A DNA stretch of 64,000 bases from Jidongwangia harbinensis (lineage in GTDB: Bacteria > Actinomycetota > Actinomycetes > Mycobacteriales > Micromonosporaceae), in assembly GCF_020216025.1 (NCBI RefSeq), contig NZ_JAIWNC010000041.1:1-64000 (forward strand). Direction: 5' to 3'. Under the pieces are notes generated by a model. The model had not been told where the DNA came from and ran no database searches. It saw only the letters and a list, made by a program, of their open reading frames with translations. The position numbers were made by a program, and so were the translations under genes. The stretch's first letter is position 1. Each line of letters begins with the position of its first letter. Shown piece after piece: positions 35,925 through 43,880 of the stretch.

Positions 35925-37324
35925 CCGTCGATGCGGGTGATGTTGCGCATCTTGTTGACCGCGTCCAGCGCCGCGACCTTGTACGCCTCGGACAGCGTGG
36001 GGTAGTTGAACACCGTGTCGATCAGGTATTCGACCGTGCCGCCGCACCCCATCACCGCCTGGCCGATGTGCACGATCTCGGTGGCGCCGGTGCCGAACAC
36101 GTGCACGCCGAGCAGCTTGCCGTCGTCCGGTGAGACCAGCAGCTTGAGCATTCCGTACGAGTCGCCGACGATCTGACCGCGGGCGAGTTCGCGGTACCGG
36201 GCGATGCCCACCTCGAACGGGGTCGCGCTGTCGGTCAGCACGTCCTCGGTGGCGCCCACGAAGCTGATCTCCGGAATCGTGTAGATGCCGATCGGCTGCA
36301 ACTCGTGCATGTCCCGGGTGGGTTCGCCGCAGGCGTGGTGTGCGGCCAGCCGTCCCTGTTCCATCGACGTCGACGCCAGCGCCGGGAAGCCGATCACGTC
36401 GCCGACCGCGTAGATGTGCTCCACCGCGGTCCGGAAGTGCTCGTCCACCGCGATCCGGCCGCGCTTGTCGGCGGTCAGCCCGGCCGCCTCGAGCCCGAGG
36501 TCGTCGGTCTGGCCCTGCCGGCCGGCCGAGTACATCACCGTGTCGGCGACGATCTTCTTACCGCTCTTCAGTACGCACAGCGCGGCGGTCTGGTGCCGCT
36601 CGACCGAGGCGACCTCCTCGCCGAAGCGGAACGTCACGGACAGGTCCCGCAGGTGGTACTTCAGCGACTCGACGATCTCCTCGTCACAGAAGTCGAGCAT
36701 CCGCTCCCGGCGTTCGACCACGGTCACCTTGGTGCCGAGCGCGGCGAACATGGAGGCGTACTCCATGCCGATGACGCCCGCGCCGACCACCACCATCGAC
36801 CGCGGTACGGCCTGCAGATTGATCACACCGTCCGAGTCGACGATGGTCCGGTCGTCGAACTCGACACTGCTCGGGCGGGCCGGGCGGGTGCCCGCCGCGA
36901 TGATCACCTTGTCCGCGCTGACCTTGGTCTCCCGAGCCGAGCCGCCGTCGATCCAGATCGAGTGCGGATCGGCGAACCGGCCGGTGCCGGTGATCATCGA
37001 GATGTGGTTGCGCGCCAGCTGGTTGCGGATGACGTCGGTCTGCCGGGCGATCACGTGCTGGGTACGCGCCGCCAGGTCGCTGACCGTGATCTCGTCCTTC
37101 ACCCGGTAGCTGCTGCCGTACAGGTCGCGCTGGCTGAGACCGGTCAGGTACAGCACCGCCTCGCGCAGCGTCTTGGACGGCACCGTGCCGGTGTTGATGC
37201 ACACCCCGCCGATCATGTCCCGGCGGTCCACGATCCCCACGCGCTTGCCCAGCTTGGACGCCGCGATGGCGGCCTTCTGCCCACTCGGTCCGGAACCCAG
37301 CACCACCAGGTCGTAGTCATACAC
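35921..37324 (-). CDS. sthA: soluble pyridine nucleotide transhydrogenase SthA
   Basis: The 467-residue flavoprotein belongs to the disulfide-reductase fold: FAD site YDLVVLGSGPSGQKAA, NAD site MVVVGAGVIGMEYASMF, second FAD motif HIYAVGDVIGFPALAS and a dimerisation domain. The usual redox Cys pair is changed: GGVCINTGTVPSKT keeps the first Cys but has Thr for the second, as in SthA, so it exchanges hydride between NADPH and NAD rather than reducing a disulfide. The start is GTG 37324. It is divergent from the tetR gene at 37451. Confidence 0.92.
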   Translation of the reverse strand: MYDYDLVVLGSGPSGQKAAIAASKLGKRVGIVDRRDMIGGVCINTGTVPSKTLREAVLYLTGLSQRDLYGSSYRVKDEITVSDLAARTQHVIARQTDVIRNQLARNHISMITGTGRFADPHSIWIDGGSARETKVSADKVIIAAGTRPARPSSVEFDDRTIVDSDGVINLQAVPRSMVVVGAGVIGMEYASMFAALGTKVTVVERRERMLDFCDEEIVESLKYHLRDLSVTFRFGEEVASVERHQTAALCVLKSGKKIVADTVMYSAGRQGQTDDLGLEAAGLTADKRGRIAVDEHFRTAVEHIYAVGDVIGFPALASTSMEQGRLAAHHACGEPTRDMHELQPIGIYTIPEISFVGATEDVLTDSATPFEVGIARYRELARGQIVGDSYGMLKLLVSPDDGKLLGVHVFGTGATEIVHIGQAVMGCGGTVEYLIDTVFNYPTLSEAYKVAALDAVNKMRNITRIDG

Positions 37325-37429
37325 GGGACTCAGCGTCGCAAGCCCGGACGACGCGCGCCACCGGCACTTTTCGCACATGACCTTGATACGCCCCCGGCGC
37401 CGGCCGGTCCGGCCTGGGCCGATGCCCCT

Positions 37430-37442
37430 TGTACGTCGTACA
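37430..37442 (+). promoter_or_regulatory. TetR-type operator TGTACGTCGTACA at the tetR start
   Basis: This perfect 13-bp palindrome overlaps the TACAGT -10 box (37439-37444) that lies six bases before the tetR ATG. The same box occurs upstream of the adjacent MFS gene (38138-38150), which supports it as the binding site of this regulator. Confidence 0.75.
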
Positions 37443-37450
37443 GTTGTCGG

Positions 37451-38110
37451 ATGGCCAAGCGGAACGTACGTCTCACCCGGGATGCGATCGTCGAGTGCGC
37501 GATGACGCTGGCCGACGCGGAGGGCCTGGAGGCGGTCACCATCCGGCGACTGGCCCAGGAGAACGGCGTCACGCCGATGGCCATGTACTGGCACTTCAAC
37601 GACAAGGACGCGCTGCTCGACGGCCTGGCCGACCACCTGATCTCGTCGGTGAAGCTGCCCGCGCCCGGCAGCGGCCCGTGGGATGTGCAGCTCCGCGAGA
37701 TCCTCGAGGCGTTCGTGGTGGCGGTCCGGCCGCACCCCGCGCTGGCCGGCCTGATCCTGCGCCGCATCCTGATCGCCGATGCCGGGTTGGAACTGGCCGA
37801 ACGGGTGCTCGCCCTGCTCGGTGAGGCGGGCTTCACCGCGGAGAAGACTGCCGAGGTCGGCACGTTCCTGATGTGCTCGATCATCACGCTCGCCGCGGCC
37901 GATCCGGCCACCGGTCCGCACGTCGAGGGCCGGGATGCCGACGAGCTGCACCGCCGGAAGCGGGCCCACCTGGAAACGCTGTCCCCGGCGCGCTATCCGA
38001 ACGTCGTCGCGGCCGCACCGGCACTGCTGAACTGCCGCGGCCAGGACGACTACTTCGCGCTCAACCTCGACCTGCTGGTCCAGGGCGTACGGGGCATCCG
38101 CCGCTCCTGA
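37451..38110 (+). CDS. TetR-family repressor of the adjacent MFS exporter
   Basis: The 219-residue protein starts MAKRNVRLTRDAIVECAMTLADAEG, with the TetR helix-turn-helix TIRRLAQENGVTPMAMYWHFNDKDALLDGL. The C-terminal ligand domain (about 70-215) resembles TetR_C of tetracycline-class repressors. It is probably leaderless and autoregulated by the overlapping 13-bp palindrome. Matching boxes at the MFS promoter make that gene its main target. A longer frame from 36305 is antisense to sthA and was rejected. Confidence 0.92.
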   Translation: MAKRNVRLTRDAIVECAMTLADAEGLEAVTIRRLAQENGVTPMAMYWHFNDKDALLDGLADHLISSVKLPAPGSGPWDVQLREILEAFVVAVRPHPALAGLILRRILIADAGLELAERVLALLGEAGFTAEKTAEVGTFLMCSIITLAAADPATGPHVEGRDADELHRRKRAHLETLSPARYPNVVAAAPALLNCRGQDDYFALNLDLLVQGVRGIRRS

Positions 38111-38127
38111 CGATTCGATCACTCCCC

Positions 38128-38156
38128 TTGACGCTCCTGTACGCCGTACATATACG
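38128..38156 (+). promoter_or_regulatory. MFS promoter (TTGACG-N17-TATACG)
   Basis: TTGACG (38128-38133) and TATACG (38151-38156) are exactly 17 bases apart. The spacer contains the first TetR box, so repressor binding would exclude RNA polymerase. Confidence 0.7.
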
Positions 38157-38176
38157 GTGTACATGTACGCCGCACA
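38138..38176 (+). promoter_or_regulatory. three abutting 13-bp TetR boxes
   Basis: TGTACGCCGTACA (38138-38150) is a palindrome with one central base and matches the tetR-proximal box at 12 of 13 positions. TATACGGTGTACA (38151-38163) matches it at 10 of 13 and TGTACGCCGCACA (38164-38176) at 12 of 13. The three boxes are contiguous and in phase at 13 bases. Confidence 0.7.
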
Positions 38177-38201
38177 GGACGGCGTTTCTGGAGGTGGAGT
38201 G

Positions 38202-39629
38202 GTGAGACGCAATCCCTGGTCGGCGTTGGCGGTGCTGGCGGTGGCCCAGTTCATGGTCGTGCTGGACGTGACCATCGTGAACGTGGCGTTGCCCGACATA
38301 CAGCAGGATCTCGGCTTCACCGCGGCCGGGCTGCAATGGGTGGTCAGCGCGTACACCCTGATCTTCGGGGGTTTCCTGCTCCTCGGCGGCCGGATGGCCG
38401 ACCTGCTCGGCCGCCGCCGGATGTTCCTGGTCGGCCTCGTGCTGTTCGGCGCGACGTCGCTGCTCGCCGGCCTGGCGCAGAACCCGGAACAGCTCGTCGT
38501 CCTGCGCGCGGTGCAGGGCCTGGGCGGCGCACTGCTCTCGCCGGCCGCGTTCGCCATCCTCACCGTGACCTACCGGCAGGGCCGCGACCGCAACATCGCG
38601 ATGGGCGTCTGGGGTGGCCTGGCCGGACTCGGCGGCACCCTCGGCGTCATCGCCGGCGGCGTCCTGGTCGACTCGCTGACCTGGCGGTGGATCTTCCTGG
38701 TGAACGTGCCGATCGCGGTTGCCCTGGCGGTCATCCTGCCGATCTTCATCGTGGAGTCGCGGGCCGAGTCGAGCGGACGGCGGACGTTCGACGTCGCCGG
38801 CGCGCTGCTGAGCACGGCCGGACTGCTCGCCATCGTGCTCGGCGTGATCCGCGCGGAGCCGCTGGGCTGGTCCTCGTTCCAGGTGATCGCACTGCTGGCC
38901 GGCGGCGTGCTGCTGCTCGGCGCGTTCCTCCGGGTCGAGGCCCGCTCGTCCGCTCCCCTGGTGCCCCTGACCCTGTTCCGCTCCCGCGGCCTGACCACGT
39001 CGGTAATGGCCCTGGCGCTCAACGGCGCGGCGTTCCTGGCGATGTTCTTCCTCACCGCGATCTTCCTGCAGCAGGTGCGCGGTCTCACCGCCCTCGAGAC
39101 CGGCCTGCAGTTCCTGCCGATGGGCTTCGCCGCCATCGCCAGCGCCGTGGTGTCGGCGCAACTGGTCACCCGCTTCGGCACCCGGCCGGTCCAGTTCGGC
39201 GGCACCGCCCTGAGCGTGACCGGGCTCCTCCTGCTCACCCAGGCCGACGCCACCAGCTCGTACGCGACGTCCGTGCTGCCCGGCATCATGCTGTTCGGCA
39301 TCGGCATCATCGCCACCGGTACGCCCGCGTCGATCGCCGCGGTGGCCGACGTCCGGCACGACCAGGCCGGCGCGGCGTCCGGTGTGGTGAACGCGGGGTA
39401 CCAGGTCGGGGGCGCGCTCGGACTCGCGGTCATCACCACCCTGGCGACGTCCCATGTGGAGGGTCTGGTCGCCGGCGGAGCCGGTGCGCAGGAGGCGCTG
39501 GTGGGCGGATTCCAGCGCGGCCTGCTGGTGGCCGCGGTGTTCGCCGCGGCCAACATCGCGATGACCATGGGCGCGCCGCGGCTACGCCCCACATCGGACC
39601 AGTTGGCGGAGGCGGCGGCTGCCGCTTGA
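38202..39629 (+). CDS. MFS drug exporter, DHA2 (EmrB/QacA) family
   Basis: GTG 38202 lies seven bases after GGAGG and gives 475 residues with about 14 hydrophobic helices. Family motifs are visible: VVLDVTIVNVALPDIQ in TM1 (motif D1 with the membrane Asp), GGRMADLLGRRRMF (motif A), RAVQGLGGALLSPAA, and GTLGVIAGGVLVDSLTWRWIFLVNVPI (motif C region). These proton antiporters export hydrophobic drugs or natural products. An ATG at 38157 in frame would put the operators inside the gene. It is controlled by the upstream TetR gene through the boxes at 38138-38176. Confidence 0.93.
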   Translation: MRRNPWSALAVLAVAQFMVVLDVTIVNVALPDIQQDLGFTAAGLQWVVSAYTLIFGGFLLLGGRMADLLGRRRMFLVGLVLFGATSLLAGLAQNPEQLVVLRAVQGLGGALLSPAAFAILTVTYRQGRDRNIAMGVWGGLAGLGGTLGVIAGGVLVDSLTWRWIFLVNVPIAVALAVILPIFIVESRAESSGRRTFDVAGALLSTAGLLAIVLGVIRAEPLGWSSFQVIALLAGGVLLLGAFLRVEARSSAPLVPLTLFRSRGLTTSVMALALNGAAFLAMFFLTAIFLQQVRGLTALETGLQFLPMGFAAIASAVVSAQLVTRFGTRPVQFGGTALSVTGLLLLTQADATSSYATSVLPGIMLFGIGIIATGTPASIAAVADVRHDQAGAASGVVNAGYQVGGALGLAVITTLATSHVEGLVAGGAGAQEALVGGFQRGLLVAAVFAAANIAMTMGAPRLRPTSDQLAEAAAAA

Positions 39630-39635
39630 CGGCTC

Positions 39636-39667
39636 GGGGCAGGCTGCGCGTCCGGGCGGCCTGCCCC
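39636..39667 (+). terminator. hairpin terminator after the MFS gene
   Basis: GGGGCAGGC (39636-39644) and GCCTGCCCC (39659-39667) form a 9-bp GC stem with a 14-base loop, followed by ATTT. It begins seven bases after the stop codon. Confidence 0.7.
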
Positions 39668-39749
39668 ATTTACCTATGGACATACGTCCGCCGAGATTGC
39701 CAGGGTGTAACTGGCTCGTTGCGCTCTGCAACTATCTCGGAGGCGAACC

Positions 39750-41537
39750 GTGAAGCGACGGATCTCGATCAGGACGGTGTCGCTCAGCCTCCTCACCTTC
39801 CTGTTCCTCGCGCTCGCCGGCAGCAGCGGACTCCTCGGCGAGCCGTTCCGGCATCGCCGGGACGACATCGAGTTGACCCTCCGCCTGCTCTGCCTGGCGA
39901 TCGGACTGTGGCTGGCCTGGATCCTCTTCCGCCGGCTGTGGCGCACCCTCGACGCGAGACCCGCGGGTGCCGCCATCGAGCCACCGCAGCCGAGCATCGA
40001 CCGGCTGATGCGGTTGCAGATCTCCGTCGTCGACCACCTGGACGGCACGTTCGGCAACCACACCGTCGAGACGTTCGTCCGGATGATCACGGATCCGACG
40101 CTCTACCGCACCCGGGTCACCGAGCGAATCGACCTGGAGGAACGGATCGTCACGCAACAGATCGCGATCGAGTACTCGCTCCCGCCGACGCAGGACACGA
40201 CCAGCGGACCCCGGTACATCCTGCTGTTCAGCCCGCCCAAGGGACAGTTGGTCGACAACCTCAGAATCACCGACGGTTCCGGCAAGCCACTGGCCGATCT
40301 CTCGTTCGAGGAGTCGACCGAACTCGTCGCGGCCGGCCTGCGGCTCCTGCTCCAGTTGGCCATTCAGTCCGGCCGGCCGCGCAGACGTCCGCCCTGGCCG
40401 ATCGCACCGCGCATGACCGAGAAGCATCGTGCGCTCGAACTGATCCTGCTGGAGCAACTGACCAAGCGCGGCGCCGTCGACCACGAGGAGGTCGCCGCGC
40501 GGGTGCGAAGCGCCTTCAACCGGTACCGGCTGGACGGCGAGAAGGAGAGCGTGCAGGAGCTGCGCCGGTACGTCGCCGCCCTGAGCGCGGCCTATCCGAT
40601 CGTCGCGGTGGTACCGAAGGATGCGATCACCGGCGGCCGGACCCTGCTGCGCTACGAGCGCACGCTCATCCCGTCCGCGCTCAGCGAGCCGGGCTTCAAC
40701 TTCGGCTGGATGCGGGTCCTCCTCGGACTGAAGCCGAACCAGGTGGTCGTGCCGGTGCACCTGTCCGCCACGGCCGGCAGCTTCCACCTCTACATCAACG
40801 GTCCGGCCAGCAAATACGTCCTCGATCAGAACTTCCGGTGCCGGCACTGCCGGGCGGACGTATCGCGGTCCTGGGAGCCGACCGAGCCGGGCCCGAATGG
40901 TTGCGCGCACCGGATGATCGCCGTTCCGAAAGGGCGACGGTTCACCGACATCGACCGCCACTATCGCGTCACCCCCAAATTGGGGCAGAGCTTCGTCCAT
41001 CTGTACACACGCGGTTTCGGCGCCGGTCGTCAAGAGCGCTTCAAAGACCTTGAACTGTTCGCCCGATTCAAAGAGGTACCGCCCGGATCGCGGGCCACCG
41101 CGGTGGTGACCGCACTTGTTTCGACGTTCCTCCTGGCCATCATGGGCCGGCTCGCCTCGACCAGCGGGGCGCCGTCGATGAGCCTGCCCGGGCTGGCGCT
41201 CGCCCTGCCCGCCGCCGCGGCGACCTGGTTCGGCTTCTCCGGCGACAGTCGATCTCTGGTCGGATCGTCAATGCTCGCCCGACTGTCACAAATCGTCACG
41301 GCAGTGGTATCCGCAGTAGCGATTGCTGTCTACTTCACGTCCCATCACGGGCACATCCCGTTCCACTCGAGCATCGTTGGCATCAGCGAGCCGTGGTGGG
41401 TAGTCCTTTTCCTGATCTCCGCGGTGAACTTGATGTATGTGTCGTACCGCTTCGCCTTGAAAGTACAGGTCTATAACGGACTCCTCCGAAAGAAGGAGCG
41501 ACAGGGCCACACCGACGGTGATAGCGTCAAACTTTGA
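39750..41537 (+). CDS. unrecognised membrane protein with putative zinc site
   Basis: The 595-residue protein starts at ATG 39750. Two N-terminal helices (about 9-27 and 44-62) precede a large soluble domain (65-445) and four C-terminal helices (about 449-470, 478-497, 514-534, 549-571). The soluble part contains C364-R-H-C367 and C385-A-H387, spaced like a CCCH zinc site, in a segment following a beta-rich VVVPVHLSATAGSFHLYING stretch. I recognise no family. It is followed after 11 bases by a small gene (41549), probably in one operon. Its last 300 bases use more A/T-ending codons than the neighbours. It could be a sensor or a membrane-associated defence or envelope protein; nothing here decides. 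Confidence 0.8.
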   Translation: MKRRISIRTVSLSLLTFLFLALAGSSGLLGEPFRHRRDDIELTLRLLCLAIGLWLAWILFRRLWRTLDARPAGAAIEPPQPSIDRLMRLQISVVDHLDGTFGNHTVETFVRMITDPTLYRTRVTERIDLEERIVTQQIAIEYSLPPTQDTTSGPRYILLFSPPKGQLVDNLRITDGSGKPLADLSFEESTELVAAGLRLLLQLAIQSGRPRRRPPWPIAPRMTEKHRALELILLEQLTKRGAVDHEEVAARVRSAFNRYRLDGEKESVQELRRYVAALSAAYPIVAVVPKDAITGGRTLLRYERTLIPSALSEPGFNFGWMRVLLGLKPNQVVVPVHLSATAGSFHLYINGPASKYVLDQNFRCRHCRADVSRSWEPTEPGPNGCAHRMIAVPKGRRFTDIDRHYRVTPKLGQSFVHLYTRGFGAGRQERFKDLELFARFKEVPPGSRATAVVTALVSTFLLAIMGRLASTSGAPSMSLPGLALALPAAAATWFGFSGDSRSLVGSSMLARLSQIVTAVVSAVAIAVYFTSHHGHIPFHSSIVGISEPWWVVLFLISAVNLMYVSYRFALKVQVYNGLLRKKERQGHTDGDSVKL

Positions 41538-41548
41538 TTGGGGGACCG

Positions 41549-41920
41549 ATGGCGCGATTCAGGGCCAAGCGGGACAACGGCTCAGCTGCCCATGACGCCT
41601 ACTGGCAGATTCCCAGCGCTGAGTACGTCCCGTCCGGCACGCTGCCGCCGCGTCGCCCGCTCGATGACCGCAGCCGGGTGGCCGATGCGTGGAGTGCCGC
41701 CGTCGACACGTTGCGGCGTGAGGCTCATGAGCCGGAGTCCGTGCGCGCCCGGATCGCCCATGAGGTCAAGCAGTTCGATCAGGACTTCCGCCGGCAGCAG
41801 GCGCGGCGCGAGCCGGACGACGGCACCGCCGAACCGGCACCGTCCACTCCGGCTCGACGGCCGTGGACCTTCCTCATGCTGATGCAGACTCTCCGGAAGA
41901 TGACGCTCCACCGCCGCTGA
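41549..41920 (+). CDS. small hydrophilic protein paired with the membrane protein
   Basis: ATG 41549 follows GGGGGA by three bases and gives 123 residues. The sequence is charged, with AYWQIPSAEYVPSGTLPPRRPLDDRSRVADAW, a helical central region (VDTLRREAHEPESVRARIAHEVKQFDQDFRRQQARRE) and a basic, hydrophobic C-terminus (WTFLMLMQTLRKMTLHRR) that could lie on a membrane. It has no recognised domain. The 11-base gap to the upstream gene indicates cotranscription and a likely physical partner. A strong bidirectional terminator follows. Confidence 0.65.
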   Translation: MARFRAKRDNGSAAHDAYWQIPSAEYVPSGTLPPRRPLDDRSRVADAWSAAVDTLRREAHEPESVRARIAHEVKQFDQDFRRQQARREPDDGTAEPAPSTPARRPWTFLMLMQTLRKMTLHRR

Positions 41921-41927
41921 CCCCGGC

Positions 41928-41961
41928 GTGGACGGCCGGCGGCAGAGCGCCGACCGTCCAC
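41928..41961. terminator. bidirectional hairpin terminator
   Basis: GTGGACGG-C-CGGCG (41928-41941) pairs with CGCCG-A-CCGTCCAC (41948-41961), with one A/C mismatch and a six-base loop. It lies between the convergent small gene and the cellulase gene. Confidence 0.7.
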
Positions 41962-41976
41962 TTCCGCAGGGTCGGA

Positions 41977-43707
41977 TCAGCTGGCCGAGCAGCCCGCCAC
42001 GGTGATCGCCGTCGGCGACGAGCCCTCGCCCAGGAACCCGAAGGTCGTACTCGCGGACGGGGCGAGCGCCCCGTTGTGGGTCGCGTTGGAAACGGTGTCA
42101 CCGCTCAGCACGCCGCCCCACACGTTGGCGATGCGGGTGCCGGTGCCGGTGGCCAGTCGTACCGCCCACCCACGGGCCGCGCTCGCGCCGGTGTTGGTGA
42201 TCGACACCTCGCCCTGGAACCCGTTGGCCCAGCTGTTCACGACCTTGTACGTCGCGGTGCAGGACCCGGTGGGCGCCGGCGAGCTCGGACCCGGCGAGCT
42301 GGGACCGGGGGAACTCGGACCGGGCGAGCTGGGACCGGGGCCCGGGTCCTCGCCGTACCGCTGGGCCAGACTGATCCCGGTGGTCGAACCGGTCCCGCCG
42401 AGCGGCACCTGGTGGTCGAGGCTGACGAACTTGCCGCCGTGTTGCCAGAGCGCCGGCTTCAGCAGGGCGTACTTCTGCTCGTCCCAGGTCTTCCAGTCGT
42501 CGAGCAGCAGACCACCGGTGTCACCGGAGTTCGGGTTCAGCACCCAGAACGTCTGGTGCAGCTTGTTCTCCACGATCAGGTCGCGCAGCGCGGTCATCCA
42601 CTGGTCCTGGCGCGCGTCCTGGCCCAGCCGGCCACCCCACTCCCCGATCAGCAGCGGCGCGGTGTTGTTCTGGTGGATGTAGAACCAGTTCGGGCCCCAC
42701 ACGTCCGCGATCAGCGTGTCCTTGTCGAACGGCTTGGTGAACCAGGGCTGCTCGAAGACCAGCGGGCCGTAGTCGTGCGGCGAGTAGACCAGCTGGTCCT
42801 GGTTGGCGCCGAGCTGGACCGGGTGGTCGGCGACGCCCCGCAGGTTCCCGCCCCACCAGGTGTTGTAGAAGTTCGGGGTCAGGTCCGGGTTGGTGTTCGG
42901 GGAACTCCAGTCCTTGCCCGGCCGCGGGTAGACCTGGTTGCCCTCCACCAGGACCAGCACGTTCGGGTTGATCGCCAGGATCCGCTTGGCGGCGGTCTCC
43001 GCGACGTACTTCCAGTTGTCGGCGTCGGTCGAACCGTCCCACTTGGCGCGCGGGCTTTCGTTCTGCGCACCGTGCGGCTCGTTCTTGATGTCCATCGCGA
43101 CGATCGTGTCGTTCTCGCGGTACCGGCCGGTGACCCACTCCCAGGCCTGGTAGAAGTCCTCCGCGGTGATCGTGCCCTTCCACCAGACCGGGTGGTTGTG
43201 GCCGGAGTTGTCGGCTTCGGCGCTGTGCACGTCGAGCAGCACCTTGATCCCGAACTGCTCGCACAACGCGAGCCAGTAGTCGAAGATCTCCAGCGAGTTC
43301 TTGCCGGCCAGCTCCGGATTGGCGAACGTGTTGACGTTCGCCGGTGCGAACGTGCCCGCCCGCCACTCCAGCAGCAGCTGGGTGGAGATCGGCACCCGGA
43401 CCAGGTTGATGCCCCGATCCGCCATCGACTTCGTGACCTCGGTGACGTTCGCCGACCAGAGGCCGTGGAAGACGCGCTCGGAGGCGTTGAAGCCGAACCA
43501 GTTGGTGCCGGTCAGCCAGACCGGGTTGCCGGCCTCGTCGACGATCTGATTGCCCTGGACGTGTAGCCAGTCCTTGGCGGGGGCCGCCGCAGCAGCGGGC
43601 GGCATGATGGCGGTCACCGCGGCGGCGACCATGGCCGCGGCCGCGGTGGCGATCGCCAGCGGTGCACGCAGGCGCCCGCGGCTACCGGCCTTGCCGGTCA
43701 TATTCAT
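41977..43707 (-). CDS. secreted GH5 cellulase with C-terminal CBM2
   Basis: The 576-residue protein has a signal peptide (1-42, ending AAAAAPA), a GH5 catalytic domain (about 45-420) with GTNWFGFNA, general acid Glu210 (DIKNEPHG) and nucleophile Glu356 (LLIGEWGG), a linker of four PGPSS-type repeats, and a family 2 carbohydrate-binding module (about 463-576) with the N- and C-terminal Cys pair (SCTATYKV and AGCSAS) and exposed Trp residues. It would cleave beta-1,4-glucan outside the cell. ATG 43707 has GGAAGG upstream. The CebR-type box 43 bases upstream implies induction by cellobiose or cello-oligosaccharides. Confidence 0.95.
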   Translation of the reverse strand: MNMTGKAGSRGRLRAPLAIATAAAAMVAAAVTAIMPPAAAAAPAKDWLHVQGNQIVDEAGNPVWLTGTNWFGFNASERVFHGLWSANVTEVTKSMADRGINLVRVPISTQLLLEWRAGTFAPANVNTFANPELAGKNSLEIFDYWLALCEQFGIKVLLDVHSAEADNSGHNHPVWWKGTITAEDFYQAWEWVTGRYRENDTIVAMDIKNEPHGAQNESPRAKWDGSTDADNWKYVAETAAKRILAINPNVLVLVEGNQVYPRPGKDWSSPNTNPDLTPNFYNTWWGGNLRGVADHPVQLGANQDQLVYSPHDYGPLVFEQPWFTKPFDKDTLIADVWGPNWFYIHQNNTAPLLIGEWGGRLGQDARQDQWMTALRDLIVENKLHQTFWVLNPNSGDTGGLLLDDWKTWDEQKYALLKPALWQHGGKFVSLDHQVPLGGTGSTTGISLAQRYGEDPGPGPSSPGPSSPGPSSPGPSSPAPTGSCTATYKVVNSWANGFQGEVSITNTGASAARGWAVRLATGTGTRIANVWGGVLSGDTVSNATHNGALAPSASTTFGFLGEGSSPTAITVAGCSAS

Positions 43708-43749
43708 GAGGACCTTCCGAAGCTCAGAAATTGAGCGCCTTCACTCGCG

Positions 43750-43763
43750 TGGGAGCGCTCCCA
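43750..43763. promoter_or_regulatory. CebR-type operator TGGGAGCGCTCCCA
   Basis: The perfect 14-bp palindrome is identical to the core of the cellobiose-responsive CebR operator known from Streptomyces. It lies 43 bases upstream of the cellulase start, in promoter position. The cognate LacI-family regulator is not in the window. Confidence 0.85.
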
Positions 43764-43880
43764 TAGATCGGAGACTATGTTCTCGGTAATCTGCCCGCAA
43801 CATCCGTCATAACTCGACGTCCGGTGCACGCGGAGCCGTGGCCTGCGGATATCATCGCGGCTCGATGAACGGGGGATGTC

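Noticed and set aside
36305..38110. 601-codon plus-strand frame containing the TetR protein
   Set aside because: The first 380 codons are antisense to sthA; TetR homology begins at ATG 37451, which has a TANNNT box at the right distance.
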